A DNA stretch of 64,000 nt. Origin: JAAYXS01 sp964550375. Its GTDB lineage: Bacteria > Planctomycetota > Phycisphaerae > UBA1845 > Fen-1342. The stretch is taken from the NCBI GenBank assembly GCA_964550375.1, contig CAZJYX010000012.1:43532-107531 (forward strand), read 5' to 3'. The stretch's first letter is position 1. Each line of letters starts with the position of its first letter. Below are positions 45,811 to 54,615 of the stretch, in pieces. The position numbers were made by a program, and so were the translations under genes. The notes below the pieces were generated by a model, which saw only the letters and a list, made by a program, of their open reading frames with translations, did no database searches and was not told the origin of the DNA.

Positions 45811-46407
45811 CTACGGCACCACCTTGAATACCGCGTCCGGAATGACCACGCGGTCCCCCTCAACGATCCCCAGCCGCCCCAATGTCCCCTCCCTGACCTC
45901 CAGCACAAACATGGCCGGCTCGATCGACGGGAACGTCTGCAACGTCAAGACCGGCATCTGCCAGATCTTCACGATCGTCCCATCCGCCCGCGCGTACGCT
46001 ATGTCCAGCGGCGTTATCGTATTGTGCATCCAGAAGCCACGCAGCGCCTCGTCCGAGAAAACAAAGAGCATGCCCTGGTCGTCGGCGATCTCCTCGGCCG
46101 GCACGTGCATCAGCCCCTCCGTTACGACGCCCGGCCGCGTCGCGTCGAACTCCTGCGCCAGCCAGACGCGCAAAACCTGCCCTTTGATCGTGACGGCGGC
46201 GGTTCCCAGCGAATCCAGCGGGTACTGCCGCCGCGCGTCGCTGGCCCGTGCCGTACTCGTCGTTCCGGAACCGCCCGCCGAGTCCGCTCCGTCGGTATCC
46301 CCCGCGGCACCGCCCGCGCCGCCCGATCCAAAGCACCCGCCGCCCAGCGTGAGCATACCGATCACTCCGAGCAAGACCGTCTGCCACAGGAGGCCGCGTT
46401 GTCGCAC
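45811..46407 (-). CDS. DUF192-domain lipoprotein
   Basis: A 198-residue exported protein with lipobox LGGGC and a Gly/Ser/Thr/Ala-rich linker of ~35 residues. The C-terminal DUF192 domain has the family signature GMLFVFSDEALRGFWMHNTITPLDIAY. DUF192 proteins are small beta-barrel domains of unknown role, commonly secreted. The start is GTG 46407 with GGAGG six bases upstream. The gene is divergent from truB and shares a 129-base regulatory gap with it. Confidence 0.86.
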   Translation of the reverse strand: MRQRGLLWQTVLLGVIGMLTLGGGCFGSGGAGGAAGDTDGADSAGGSGTTSTARASDARRQYPLDSLGTAAVTIKGQVLRVWLAQEFDATRPGVVTEGLMHVPAEEIADDQGMLFVFSDEALRGFWMHNTITPLDIAYARADGTIVKIWQMPVLTLQTFPSIEPAMFVLEVREGTLGRLGIVEGDRVVIPDAVFKVVP

Positions 46408-46521
46408 AAGTACACCTCCAAGCGCCCTTCATCCGTGAGAATACGTCCGGCGGACCACGGTCGGCAAGTGCCCCGCCCATGCCGGCCCAGCCCGCGTGCT
46501 GCCTCAAGCGGCCCGAGTCGC

Positions 46522-46527
46522 TACACT
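46522..46527 (+). promoter_or_regulatory. -10 candidate just before truB
   Basis: TACACT ends 9 bases before the truB ATG, which would give a leaderless or nearly leaderless transcript. No convincing -35 was found 16-18 bases upstream and there is no Shine-Dalgarno at this ATG. Confidence 0.25.
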
Positions 46528-46536
46528 GGCGCGCGA

Positions 46537-47271
46537 ATGGACGGCCTCATCAACCTCCACAAGCCGCCCGGGCTAACCAGCGCCCAGGCCCTCTATCGCG
46601 TCCGTAAGATCACCGGCGTGCGCAAGAGCGGCCACGCCGGCACACTCGACCCGGCCGCCGAGGGGGTGCTCGTCCTGTGTCTGGGCCGGGCCACGAAGCT
46701 GGTCGAAGCCCTCATGGATCAGCCCAAGGTCTACCGGGCCGCCGCCCGACTCGACGTCACCAGCGACAGCTTTGATAGCGATCGGCCGCTACGGCCGGTG
46801 CCCGTGGACAACGTGCCCGCCGCCGAGCAAGTCGCCGCGGCCCTGCGCGGGTTCGAAGGGCAGATCATGCAGGTGCCGCCGGCAGTGAGCGCACTCAAGG
46901 TCGGCGGCCGCCCGGCCTACAAGCTCGAACGAGCCGGCCGGCCACCCGCCTTGGCCGCGCGCCCCGCCCACATCTACTGGGTACATATGCACGCGTATGC
47001 CTGGCCCGAACTGGATTACGAACTGGCCTGCGGCCGCGGGACATACGTGCGCGCCCTAGTCCGCGATCTGGGCGCGACACTCGGCACCGGCGGCTGCTTG
47101 ACCGGACTGCTGCGCCGCGCGGTCGGTCCGCTGCACGTGGACGCGGCCTGGACGCTCGACGCGCTCGCGGCGGCCGGCGATTGGACGACCGCCGTGTTGC
47201 CGATGGACGAGGCCCGGCGGCTGTTGGCGCAGCGCCCGGTGCCGCTGCCGCCCCGCCCAACCCAGGCATAA
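46537..47271 (+). CDS. truB: tRNA pseudouridine(55) synthase TruB
   Basis: TruB makes pseudouridine 55 in the T-loop of nearly all tRNAs. The 244-residue protein begins MDGLINLHKPPGLTSAQAL, the family start, and D38 in GHAGTLDPAAEGVL is the catalytic aspartate. VPPAVSALKVGGRPAYKL and CGRGTYVRALVRDLG are the other TruB boxes. The C-terminal extension is short, with only a vestigial PUA-like part. The frame runs upstream as far as 44566, but that is antisense to two real genes and is not coding. Confidence 0.95.
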   Translation: MDGLINLHKPPGLTSAQALYRVRKITGVRKSGHAGTLDPAAEGVLVLCLGRATKLVEALMDQPKVYRAAARLDVTSDSFDSDRPLRPVPVDNVPAAEQVAAALRGFEGQIMQVPPAVSALKVGGRPAYKLERAGRPPALAARPAHIYWVHMHAYAWPELDYELACGRGTYVRALVRDLGATLGTGGCLTGLLRRAVGPLHVDAAWTLDALAAAGDWTTAVLPMDEARRLLAQRPVPLPPRPTQA

Positions 47272-47318
47272 CCCGTCGTAGCGCCGGTCGTCGCGCGTAA
47301 TCGCGGCGCGCAGGTTGG

Positions 47319-47372
47319 TGGACGCGGCCACGCGCGCGCGATACATTCTCCACGCCGGTCGAGTTACCGGCG
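47319..47372 (+). promoter_or_regulatory. glpX promoter candidate with 5'-end hairpin
   Basis: TGGACG (47319-47324), a 17-base spacer and TACATT (47342-47347) form a plausible promoter 53 bases before the glpX ATG. Directly at the predicted 5' end of the transcript, CGCCGGT (47353-47359) pairs with ACCGGCG (47366-47372) around a 6-base loop, which could protect the mRNA or affect initiation. Confidence 0.4.
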
Positions 47373-47400
47373 CAGTCAATCACGATGAGGGAGCGCGAAC

Positions 47401-48453
47401 ATGTCCGGAGAAGCTGCCAGTACTTACACTGAACCGGAACGCCTGATCGGAATGGACCTTGTGCGGGTCAGCGAGGCCGCGGCCCTGAACGCCTTTCGCT
47501 GGATCGGCAAGGGGGATAAGGAAGCAGCCGACGCCGCCGCCACGGATGCCATCCGTGGCATGATGAACCTCATGGAGATCCGCGGCATCTGTACGATCGG
47601 CGAAGGCATTAAGGACGAGGCGCCGGGCATCTTCGTCGGCGAGAAGCTGGGAACCTGGCAGGACGACGCCCCGGCCATAAGCATCGCGCTCGACCCAATT
47701 GACGGCACCACGCTTACCTCTAAGGGTCTGCCCGGAGCACTGGTGGTCATCGCCGCCGCCAAGACCGCCGAGCCCGACATGAATGCCCTCCAGGCCGTGC
47801 CGTCCGTCTACATGGAGAAGATCGCCGTCGGCCCCAAGGTCAAGGAAGGGCCCGGCACGATACGTCTCGACGCCCCCGTCGATCAGAACCTCGAACTCAT
47901 CGCCCTCAAGCTCGGCAAGCGCGTCCGCGACATGGTCGTCTGCATCCTCGACCGCCCCCGGCATGAGAAGCTGATCGCCGACGTCCGCCGCACCGGCGCG
48001 GCCATTCGCTTGATCGGCGACGGCGACGTGGCCGGCGCCATCGGCCCCTCCATGGACGACAGCGCCTTCGACGTCTACATGGGTATCGGCGGCTCGCCTG
48101 AAGCGGTGACCGCGGCGGCCGCCATCAAGTGCCTGGGCGGTGAGATTCTCGCCCGCATGTGGCCGCGCACCGCCGACGAGCGCAAGCAGCTTGAGGATGA
48201 CGGCTACGGCGAGCAGTTGCGCAAGATCTACTGCACGGAGGAGTTAGCCAAGGGCGACGGCATCATGTTTGTGGCGACAGGCGTAACCGACAACGCCCTG
48301 TTAAACGGCGTGGTGGTTAAAGGCCACATCGCCCGGACGCATTCAGTCGTCATGCGGGCCCGCTCGCGGACCATCCGTTACATAACGGCTTACCACGACC
48401 TGACGCGCAAGACCATTCATCTGGCTAGCGCCGCCCGCGAGGCACGCTTGTAG
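47401..48453 (+). CDS. glpX: Class II fructose-1,6-bisphosphatase GlpX
   Basis: GlpX hydrolyses fructose 1,6-bisphosphate to fructose 6-phosphate in gluconeogenesis. The 350-residue protein has the metal-binding motif DPIDGTT near residue 99, the upstream IGEGIKDEAP region and GGSPEAVTAAAAIKCLGGE, all diagnostic of the class II family. GAGGGAG precedes the ATG. Together with GapN it suggests active central carbon flow, but the two are not in one operon. Confidence 0.95.
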   Translation: MSGEAASTYTEPERLIGMDLVRVSEAAALNAFRWIGKGDKEAADAAATDAIRGMMNLMEIRGICTIGEGIKDEAPGIFVGEKLGTWQDDAPAISIALDPIDGTTLTSKGLPGALVVIAAAKTAEPDMNALQAVPSVYMEKIAVGPKVKEGPGTIRLDAPVDQNLELIALKLGKRVRDMVVCILDRPRHEKLIADVRRTGAAIRLIGDGDVAGAIGPSMDDSAFDVYMGIGGSPEAVTAAAAIKCLGGEILARMWPRTADERKQLEDDGYGEQLRKIYCTEELAKGDGIMFVATGVTDNALLNGVVVKGHIARTHSVVMRARSRTIRYITAYHDLTRKTIHLASAAREARL

Positions 48454-48488
48454 AACACGGTTGTCCCGGATGCCAACTGTGCCGCCGG

Positions 48489-48917
48489 TCAGCCGGCATC
48501 GGCCCCCGTGGGCCCTTGCCGCAGACTCTTGGTCTGGCCCCGCCGCCGCTTCCCTTCCAGACGCCGCTCGCGCGAGCCCGCCGTGGGACGCGTCGGCTTA
48601 CGGCTGCGCGGCACGTATAGAACTGCCGCCAACAACTCGATCAAACGCTCAACCGCCGCGGACCGGTTGCGGGCTTGCGTACGTGCTGCCTGTGCCACGA
48701 TTCGCAGCCGCCCGTCGCGGGCCCGCCGCGCCGCCACAACCCGCCGCAGTCGGTCCTTCTGAGTCTCACTTAGCAGATCACAGGCCTCAAAGTCGAACAG
48801 AAGTGTGGCGCGCGTGCTGACCTTGTTGACGTTCTGGCCGCCCGGACCCTGAGTTCGGTCGTAACGCAACTCGATCCAGGGCGCCAACTCGTCGGCCGTG
48901 AAGTGTCGCCGACTCAT
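48489..48917 (-). CDS. arfB: Ribosome-rescue peptidyl-tRNA hydrolase ArfB
   Basis: ArfB (YaeJ) releases peptides from ribosomes stalled at the end of truncated mRNA. The 142-residue protein has the release-factor GGQ motif at residues 26-28 (TQGPGGQNVNKVSTRATL). Its C-terminus is rich in Arg and Lys (SRERRLEGKRRRGQTKSLR), the tail that inserts into the mRNA channel. The length is right for the family. It converges on glpX after 35 bases. Confidence 0.93.
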   Translation of the reverse strand: MSRRHFTADELAPWIELRYDRTQGPGGQNVNKVSTRATLLFDFEACDLLSETQKDRLRRVVAARRARDGRLRIVAQAARTQARNRSAAVERLIELLAAVLYVPRSRKPTRPTAGSRERRLEGKRRRGQTKSLRQGPTGADAG

Positions 48918-48996
48918 GGCAGCGCACCGCCCCGCGGCCCATCAGCCGCGCCTCGGCGCCGGCCGCTCGACCGCCAACCCAAGCTGCGGAGATCGG

Positions 48997-49071
48997 CTAG
49001 CACAACGCCAGGTAAGCCGCCAGCGCGTAGATGGCGATTCGGATTCGCTGGGGTGTCCAAGCCAGAAGCAT
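48997..49071 (-). CDS. Possible 24-residue membrane peptide
   Basis: On the minus strand, ATG 49071 is preceded by a perfect AAGGAGG Shine-Dalgarno with a 6-base spacer. It opens a 24-codon frame whose product (starts MLLAWTPQRIRIA, ends YLALC) has a basic patch followed by one short hydrophobic helix. It lies in the otherwise empty gap between arfB and the CAP gene. No promoter is clear. A chance frame is possible at this length. Confidence 0.35.
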   Translation of the reverse strand: MLLAWTPQRIRIAIYALAAYLALC

Positions 49072-49405
49072 CCTTCGCCTCCTTCGGGCGCAGTCGGCGC
49101 CGCCCCGCGGCTGCACGCCGACGATCCTTACTCTCTACCAAACATACGCGCATCAGACCCGGCATTTCAAGTCCGGCCGGAACCGCGCACGGAGCCATGC
49201 CGTTGACAGCCGGCCACGAACGATTTTCTGGAACCCTCACTAACCTGGAGCCGTTCCGTGCCCATAATCTCCTGGCATAGGATCTCCGGGCATTCGCTCG
49301 CTTTACCGGAACTACGCCGCCGGCTGCCACAGGTTGCAGCCCGCCCGGCGGAATCCAAGTTGCGGTAGCAGCTATATACGGAAATGAACCCCCTGAAAAC
49401 GCGAG
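49072..49405. other. Gap upstream of the CAP-domain gene, nothing recognised
   Basis: Together with 48918-48996 these bases form a 488-base space. Apart from the possible microprotein I see no gene, no tRNA-like T-loop and no strong promoter. A short inverted repeat, GGCTGC/GCAGCC, occurs near 49325-49345. Confidence 0.3.
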
Positions 49406-50020
49406 TTATGGGACGAAGGCACGCTGGTAGGCCGCTGACAGCGGCCGGCCAAACTCCTGCACCCAGTAAATGCCGTACTGCCCGCCCGTCCGTACGCCCA
49501 CCCCCAACTCCGTGAAATACTCGTTCAGGATATTAGCCCGGTGCCCGGCGCTGTCCATCCACGCCCGCACCACCTGGACCGGCGTCTGCTGCCCCGCCGC
49601 CAGATTCTCCCCGATCGCTGAATAAACGTACCCGAACTCCGCCGACCGATCGGGCAACTCACTTCCGGTGACCGGGTTCACGTGGTCGAAGAAGTCGTGG
49701 TAGATCATCTCGCAGGCGTACTGTTCCGCCTGCGCTTCCAGCGTGCCATTCCACTGTAGCGCCGCCAACCCCCGAATCGCCCGCTCATGGTTAACCAGCG
49801 CCAGCACTTCGGCCCGCCAGGCAGCCGCTTCAGCCGGCTCGTCACAGCCGGGAAACTCGTCCGCCAAGGTCCCGCTGCTGCTGCCGGACGATATCGTCGT
49901 CCCGCTCGCTGACGGCACACCCGGCTCCAGGTTGGTGGTTTCCTCGGCCGGCACCAGCGTACAGCCCGGCAGGACGCCCGCCGTCAATAACGCCGCTAGA
50001 AGGGCTAACGTCAAACGCAT
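49406..50020 (-). CDS. CAP/SCP-domain lipoprotein
   Basis: A 204-residue secreted lipoprotein with lipobox VLPGC, a Ser/Gly/Thr-rich linker of ~35 residues and a CAP (SCP/PR-1) domain. The fold is recognisable from EVLALVNHERAIRGLAAL, MIYHDFFDHVNP, IGENLAAG, AWMDSAGHRANIL and the C-terminal YWVQEFG. Bacterial CAP proteins are secreted and of mostly unknown activity. GGAG is 10 bases before the ATG. The gene is divergent from the PKD/WD40 gene. Confidence 0.9.
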   Translation of the reverse strand: MRLTLALLAALLTAGVLPGCTLVPAEETTNLEPGVPSASGTTISSGSSSGTLADEFPGCDEPAEAAAWRAEVLALVNHERAIRGLAALQWNGTLEAQAEQYACEMIYHDFFDHVNPVTGSELPDRSAEFGYVYSAIGENLAAGQQTPVQVVRAWMDSAGHRANILNEYFTELGVGVRTGGQYGIYWVQEFGRPLSAAYQRAFVP

Positions 50021-50083
50021 GGCAGCTTGCTCCGAGTGGCCGTCTACGGGGCGCCCCCGGGGGGGACCAAGTACTGATTACCG

Positions 50084-50135
50084 ATTATACTCCGGCCGGC
50101 AAGACCTTGATACGACTCGTGGCCCCGCCCATACT
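50084..50135. promoter_or_regulatory. Divergent promoter pair between CAP and PKD/WD40 genes
   Basis: Plus strand: TTGATA (50107-50112), 17-base spacer, CATACT (50130-50135), leading to the PKD/WD40 gene. Minus strand: a perfect TATAAT (plus-strand positions 50084-50089) points toward the CAP gene, but its -35 is poor. The plus-strand pair is the better call. Confidence 0.45.
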
Positions 50136-50187
50136 TATCGAGATCCGCCAGATGCGGACGAAGCCTGGGCGGTGAGGAGATAAGTAC

Positions 50188-53109
50188 ATGCACTCCGAGC
50201 GGATGCGGCTGTCGTGGTTGTGGGCGGTGCCCGTGTTGGTGTTATCGGCGCTCTCTATTTCCGGCTGCCCCGGCGACTCGGATGGCCTGCTGCCAACCAC
50301 CGGACAGTCCGGCCGCGTATTCAACTCCCCGCCCACTGTCGTCCTGACCGCCGACGTCGTGCGCGGCGTGGCACCGCTGGCCGTCCGCTTCGATTCCTCC
50401 GGCAGCACTGATGACGGCCTGATCGTGTCGCGCCTCTGGGACTTCGGCGACGACACCACCAGCCAGGCTATCTCACCAACACACACCTTCCAGACCAACG
50501 GTGACTTCACCGTCACCCTGACGCTGACCGACGACGATAACGCCAGCGCCTCGCGCTCGATTGTCATTTCGGTCACCGACGCTCCCGTGGCCGTGATCAC
50601 TGTCGACAACACCGCCGCCGAATCGGCACCCGCCACCTTCCAGTTCGACGGATCAAGCTCCTATGATCCGGACGGCACCATCACTGCCTATCGGTGGGAC
50701 TTCGGCGACGGCTCGCTTGAAACCCTCGCAGAAGTCCCTCACACGTTCAGCTCCCCCGGCACCTACCGCGTCCGGCTTACCGTAACTGACAACAAGGGCA
50801 TTACCGGCACAACCCAGCAGATCATCCGTGTCGGCATACCTCAGCCCGAGATCGCTTTCCGCGTGCCGCCCGCCGGCGTGAATAACATCGTCGTCGCGCC
50901 GAACTCGCAGTTGTGGGTGGCGGCCACTTACGACGTCGCCCCCGGCGCACCCTACATGCTTTCCGCCGGCCTGGACCGCGACTTGGACCCCTGCGATGCC
51001 CAGGCCGTCATCCACTCCGCTGCCACGGGCGACGTGCTCTTCCGCCTGGAAGGCGCCACCGCCCCCGTCCGCGCCGTAGCCTTCTCGCCCGACGGCACCC
51101 GCGCGCTCGTCAGTGGCGAGGACGGCACACTGCGCATGTACGACGCCGAAACGGGCGACCTGCTCGATGAAGACGTCGTTGACGGCGGCGCCCCCGTTAC
51201 GGCCGTTGCCTTCTCGGCCAGCGGCGATCGCTACGTCCATGGCGGAACCGACGGCTCCGTCGTACTGCGGCGCGCCACGGACGGCCAGGTCGTCCGCACC
51301 TTCGGCGGCCATGGCGCCGCGGTCAACGCCGTGGCCTTCGCTCCCGATGACGCTCGCATTGCCAGCGCCGGCGATGACAACGCCGTGATCGTCTGGGACG
51401 TGTCCAGCGGTGCCGGCCTGGTCGTCCTGGACGTGGCCGATGGCGGGCACGCCCTGCCGGTCAACGCCGTCGCGTTCTCCCCCCTTAACCCGCTGCTGCT
51501 GGCCAGTGGCAGCAGCGATGGCACCGCAATACTCTGGAACGTACCCAGCCAGATTGTGCTCAGCCGCCTCATCGGCCACACCGCGGCCGTTACGAGCGTG
51601 GCCTTCTCGCCCGACGGACTGGCCTTGGCCACCGGTAGTGCCGATCGCACGGTCAAACTGTGGAACATCGCCACCGGCGCCACCACCGCCGCCTCGACGC
51701 TGACCGGCCACTCCGCTGCCGTCACCGCCGTCGCCTTTGCCCCCGGCATCACCGAACTGCTCTCCGGCAGCGCCGACGGAACCGCCCGCCTCTGGAACAT
51801 AAACACCGCCGCCACTATCCGAACACTCGCTCCCTGCCAGTCCACCGTAAGCTCCGTGGCGTACTCGTCCGACGGGACGCGCCTGCTCCTCGGCGTGGCG
51901 GCCCAGAACGGCATCCCACTCGATACCGTCTCCCCCGGCGGCAGCGACCTGGACCTCCGCGTGCCCACCCCCCTGAATCTCAGCACACTCACCGCGGCGG
52001 ACCAGGGTCAGTGGTACCTGTGGATGCAGGTTGACACCGATCGCACCGCCCCCGTACGAACCTACTCCGACGCCGTCGTCAACGTGATTGACGCCTACAG
52101 TCAAGCCCTGGCGACCGCCCCGGAGGTCCCGCTCGTGGATTCCACGGCCCTGATCGTCGCCCAGCCGACCACCGCCCGGCAAATCTGCCGCCTCGACACG
52201 CCGCTGGTCGCGGGCGACCAGCTCGTCCTGAGCCTCGCGACCATCCCGGGCTACGGCCCCGCCTACGACGACGACGTCTTCAGCGTCTTGGTGCTCGACG
52301 AAGACGAGGAGGTCTTCGTCTGGTATCAGAACGGCGTGCCGTTCGGACCAAACGACGTCCTCGTCATCGACGCGCCCACGCCGACCAGCTACTACCTCGT
52401 GCTGGACGGCTGCGGCACCGCGCAATGCGGCGCCAACTACCTGGCCCCCAGCGTGATCGTGCGCGTGATTCCCGCCGCCGAGGCCGTGAGTTTCGACCCG
52501 CCTCGCCAGGACGTGCACCTCAACTTCTCCGGCGCCGTCGGCCTGACGGTCGGAGCGGTCGGACCCCTGGACATCGCCCCCTTCGATGCCAACGACTTAA
52601 ACGGCCTGTGGGGCTCAGCGGAGACCCAGGCCATCATGACTCAGGTCCGTACCCACCTCGAGACTCTCTTCAGCGGCTACAACGTGCGCTTCAGCACCGA
52701 CACGGCCGACCTCGTGCCGCCCTACACCACAATCTACTTCGGCAGCGACGCCGTCCCGTTCGGCGCCGTCTCCTTCGTTGATCCGCGCAACCAGACACGT
52801 AGCGGCACCGCGCTCGTCGCTACCGACGCCATCGCCGAGCGCTACGACAGCTTCTCGGCCACGCAATACGGCACCTCCTTCGCCAATGTCGCGGCGCACG
52901 TGCTTGGGCTGTCGGTCGGATTGCGCGCCAGCCAGGGCGGCGAGACCGACCTGATGGATGTCGCCTTCATGCTTGAGGAAACCCGGATCCATTCCACTCT
53001 GACCGTGCGCTTCCGCGTTTCACCACTGCTGGGCACTCAGCAGTACAACGGCCAGATCGGCATCCAGAACGCGCCGCAGATCCTCTCCAGCGTCCTGGGC
53101 CCCGAGTAG
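50188..53109 (+). CDS. PKD/WD40 lipoprotein with a degenerate metzincin-like end
   Basis: A 973-residue exported lipoprotein. After a signal peptide with lipobox ISGC come two PKD domains (residues ~48-130 and ~133-220, with RLWDFGDDTT and YRWDFGDGS), then a seven-bladed WD40 propeller (~285-570) whose blades repeat V(T/N)AVAFSPD and LWN(I/V). The last third has a pre-peptidase-like beta region and then a segment that reads like a secreted metzincin: YNVRFSTD, TTIYFGSD, and NVAAHVLGLSVGLRAS before DLMD. There, H904 is kept but the catalytic Glu and second and third His of HExxHxxGxxH are replaced (V, L, R). This suggests a binding protein built on an inactive peptidase domain. GAGGAG lies 8 bases before the ATG. 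Confidence 0.85.
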   Translation: MHSERMRLSWLWAVPVLVLSALSISGCPGDSDGLLPTTGQSGRVFNSPPTVVLTADVVRGVAPLAVRFDSSGSTDDGLIVSRLWDFGDDTTSQAISPTHTFQTNGDFTVTLTLTDDDNASASRSIVISVTDAPVAVITVDNTAAESAPATFQFDGSSSYDPDGTITAYRWDFGDGSLETLAEVPHTFSSPGTYRVRLTVTDNKGITGTTQQIIRVGIPQPEIAFRVPPAGVNNIVVAPNSQLWVAATYDVAPGAPYMLSAGLDRDLDPCDAQAVIHSAATGDVLFRLEGATAPVRAVAFSPDGTRALVSGEDGTLRMYDAETGDLLDEDVVDGGAPVTAVAFSASGDRYVHGGTDGSVVLRRATDGQVVRTFGGHGAAVNAVAFAPDDARIASAGDDNAVIVWDVSSGAGLVVLDVADGGHALPVNAVAFSPLNPLLLASGSSDGTAILWNVPSQIVLSRLIGHTAAVTSVAFSPDGLALATGSADRTVKLWNIATGATTAASTLTGHSAAVTAVAFAPGITELLSGSADGTARLWNINTAATIRTLAPCQSTVSSVAYSSDGTRLLLGVAAQNGIPLDTVSPGGSDLDLRVPTPLNLSTLTAADQGQWYLWMQVDTDRTAPVRTYSDAVVNVIDAYSQALATAPEVPLVDSTALIVAQPTTARQICRLDTPLVAGDQLVLSLATIPGYGPAYDDDVFSVLVLDEDEEVFVWYQNGVPFGPNDVLVIDAPTPTSYYLVLDGCGTAQCGANYLAPSVIVRVIPAAEAVSFDPPRQDVHLNFSGAVGLTVGAVGPLDIAPFDANDLNGLWGSAETQAIMTQVRTHLETLFSGYNVRFSTDTADLVPPYTTIYFGSDAVPFGAVSFVDPRNQTRSGTALVATDAIAERYDSFSATQYGTSFANVAAHVLGLSVGLRASQGGETDLMDVAFMLEETRIHSTLTVRFRVSPLLGTQQYNGQIGIQNAPQILSSVLGPE

Positions 53110-53296
53110 CCGAGCCCGCGCCAAATTGTCGGCCGCCGGCCGCGCTTGCGCCGGACGGCCCCCGGCGCGCAACGCTTCGTGCCACAATGACCTTGCGCGC
53201 CACGCCGCCTCTTGCGCGCCATTCTCAGGAACTCCGCCGACCTCTCGGCTCCGCCCGTTTGACCATACCGGGCCGCAATAACCCGTTTTTACCTCT

Positions 53297-53324
53297 TTGA
53301 ACAAACGCCCGGGTCGGATAAAAT
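53297..53324 (+). promoter_or_regulatory. Promoter candidate for the lacI-type gene
   Basis: TTGAAC (53297-53302), a 16-base spacer and TAAAAT (53319-53324) match consensus at four and five positions. The gap 53110-53437 has no other recognised content except the inverted repeat below. Confidence 0.45.
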
Positions 53325-53401
53325 GCACGCTAAGCAAGAGCAGTTCCTAGTGCCGGTCGTGTCGTAATGTGCACGGATCTTTCCCGACGTATGGCGTGCA
53401 A

Positions 53402-53423
53402 GTTATTGGGGGGGCTTAATAAC
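53402..53423. promoter_or_regulatory. Inverted repeat with G-run loop, candidate autoregulatory operator
   Basis: GTTATT (53402-53407) and AATAAC (53418-53423) flank a loop of seven G residues and CTT, in an unusually AT-rich patch 15 bases before the ATG of the LacI-type regulator. It may be an operator for that regulator or an RNA structure near its ribosome-binding site. Confidence 0.3.
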
Positions 53424-53437
53424 AGTGGGGCGAGCCC

Positions 53438-54451
53438 ATGGCCAAGGCCACCAAAGTCACTATCGAAGATATCAGCAGGCATACCGGACTCTCGCGGGGC
53501 ACGGTCTCCCGAGCCCTTAACGACCGTCCGGACATCAGTACCCAGACCAAGCAGCGTGTCCTCGAAGCGTGTCGCACGCTGAACTACTCGCCCAGTCACG
53601 CCGCCCGCTCGCTGGCAACCGGGCGCAGCTACGCCGTCGCCGTGCTGCTGGACGACTTGCGCTCGTCCTTCGCGCACACCCTGCTCAGTGGCGTGCTCAC
53701 GCGCGCCTGGCAGGCCCGCTACGCCGTGCACGTGGCGGAGTTGGGCCGCGCCGGCGCGCAGGCTGAAGAGGTGATTCGCGCCGTTGTCAACGAGCGAATC
53801 GATTGCGCCCTCCTCGCCGCACCCTTGGAAGCGCACCTCCTGCCGGTCCTGCGCCAGGCCCTGGAAGATCGGCCGGCGGCGTCCTGCGCCTTGCTGGACG
53901 GCGTGCGCTGCGACGTCTTCGTGCCCGACCAGCATGAATCCGGACGCCTCGTCGCCCGCCACCTCGCTCACTACGCCGGCGAAGCTCTACTCTATGTCCA
54001 CGCCCCGGAACGGCCCGGCGCCCACGAACGCCTGGCCGGCTTCCAGGAAGTCTGCCGCGAACGCGGCCTGCCGCCGCACGACCTCGTGTTCGAATTGCCC
54101 GAGGAACGCCCCCTGGCCGACGCCACGTTCTGCGCCCTGTCGGAGCATCTCCAGCACGCCCGCGCCGTCGCGGCAACCGACGATTTCCTCGCCCTTGAGC
54201 TCGGCGGCTGGTGCGCTCACGTCGGCCGGCGGCCCGGCCATGACATCGTCCTCATGGGGCAGGGCAACGAACCGGCCGGCGCCCGCGTCACGCCCCGCCT
54301 AACCACAACCGACTTCTGCGGCCGGGAGATTGGTCGCCGGGCGCTCGAAGCCGCGCTGGCCAGGCTCGACAAGACCCGCATGGACGCCCCGCAGACGACC
54401 TGCGTGCCGCCCATGCTCGTAGTCCGCGACTCAACCGCCCCCGTCGGGTAG
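53438..54451 (+). CDS. LacI-family transcriptional regulator
   Basis: A 337-residue repressor-type regulator. The N-terminal helix-turn-helix reads TIEDISRHTGLSRGTVSRALN, followed by the hinge helix NYSPSHAARSLATG and a periplasmic-binding-protein-like effector domain to the C-terminus. The effector cannot be named. The regulated genes are also unclear: the adjacent downstream genes are hpf and the PTS genes, with a candidate terminator and a new promoter between, so any link would be by DNA binding and not by cotranscription. Confidence 0.92.
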   Translation: MAKATKVTIEDISRHTGLSRGTVSRALNDRPDISTQTKQRVLEACRTLNYSPSHAARSLATGRSYAVAVLLDDLRSSFAHTLLSGVLTRAWQARYAVHVAELGRAGAQAEEVIRAVVNERIDCALLAAPLEAHLLPVLRQALEDRPAASCALLDGVRCDVFVPDQHESGRLVARHLAHYAGEALLYVHAPERPGAHERLAGFQEVCRERGLPPHDLVFELPEERPLADATFCALSEHLQHARAVAATDDFLALELGGWCAHVGRRPGHDIVLMGQGNEPAGARVTPRLTTTDFCGREIGRRALEAALARLDKTRMDAPQTTCVPPMLVVRDSTAPVG

Positions 54452-54569
54452 GCGACCGACGTGCCCACGCCAAATACCGGCCCCGTTTCGGCCGAACAAC
54501 CCTGCGCTCACCACGGAGACCGCTCCCAAGATGCTGCAATGAAGAGCATTATCCGACCGAATCTGCCAC

Positions 54570-54598
54570 AAATGCGTCCACGCGCCGACGCGCATTTT
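54570..54598 (+). terminator. Candidate intrinsic terminator after the lacI-type gene
   Basis: AAATGCG (54570-54576) pairs with CGCATTT (54591-54597), with a T-run ending the stem (CATTTTTG). It lies 119 bases after the stop codon and just before the hpf promoter candidate. The 14-base loop is GC-rich. Confidence 0.45.
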
Positions 54599-54615
54599 TG
54601 GGCGCCACGGTTGCC

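Noticed and set aside
44566..46536. Upstream part of a long frame that ends in truB
   Set aside because: It is antisense to the SpoIIE-type and DUF192 genes. The TruB family begins at MDGLINLHKP at 46537.
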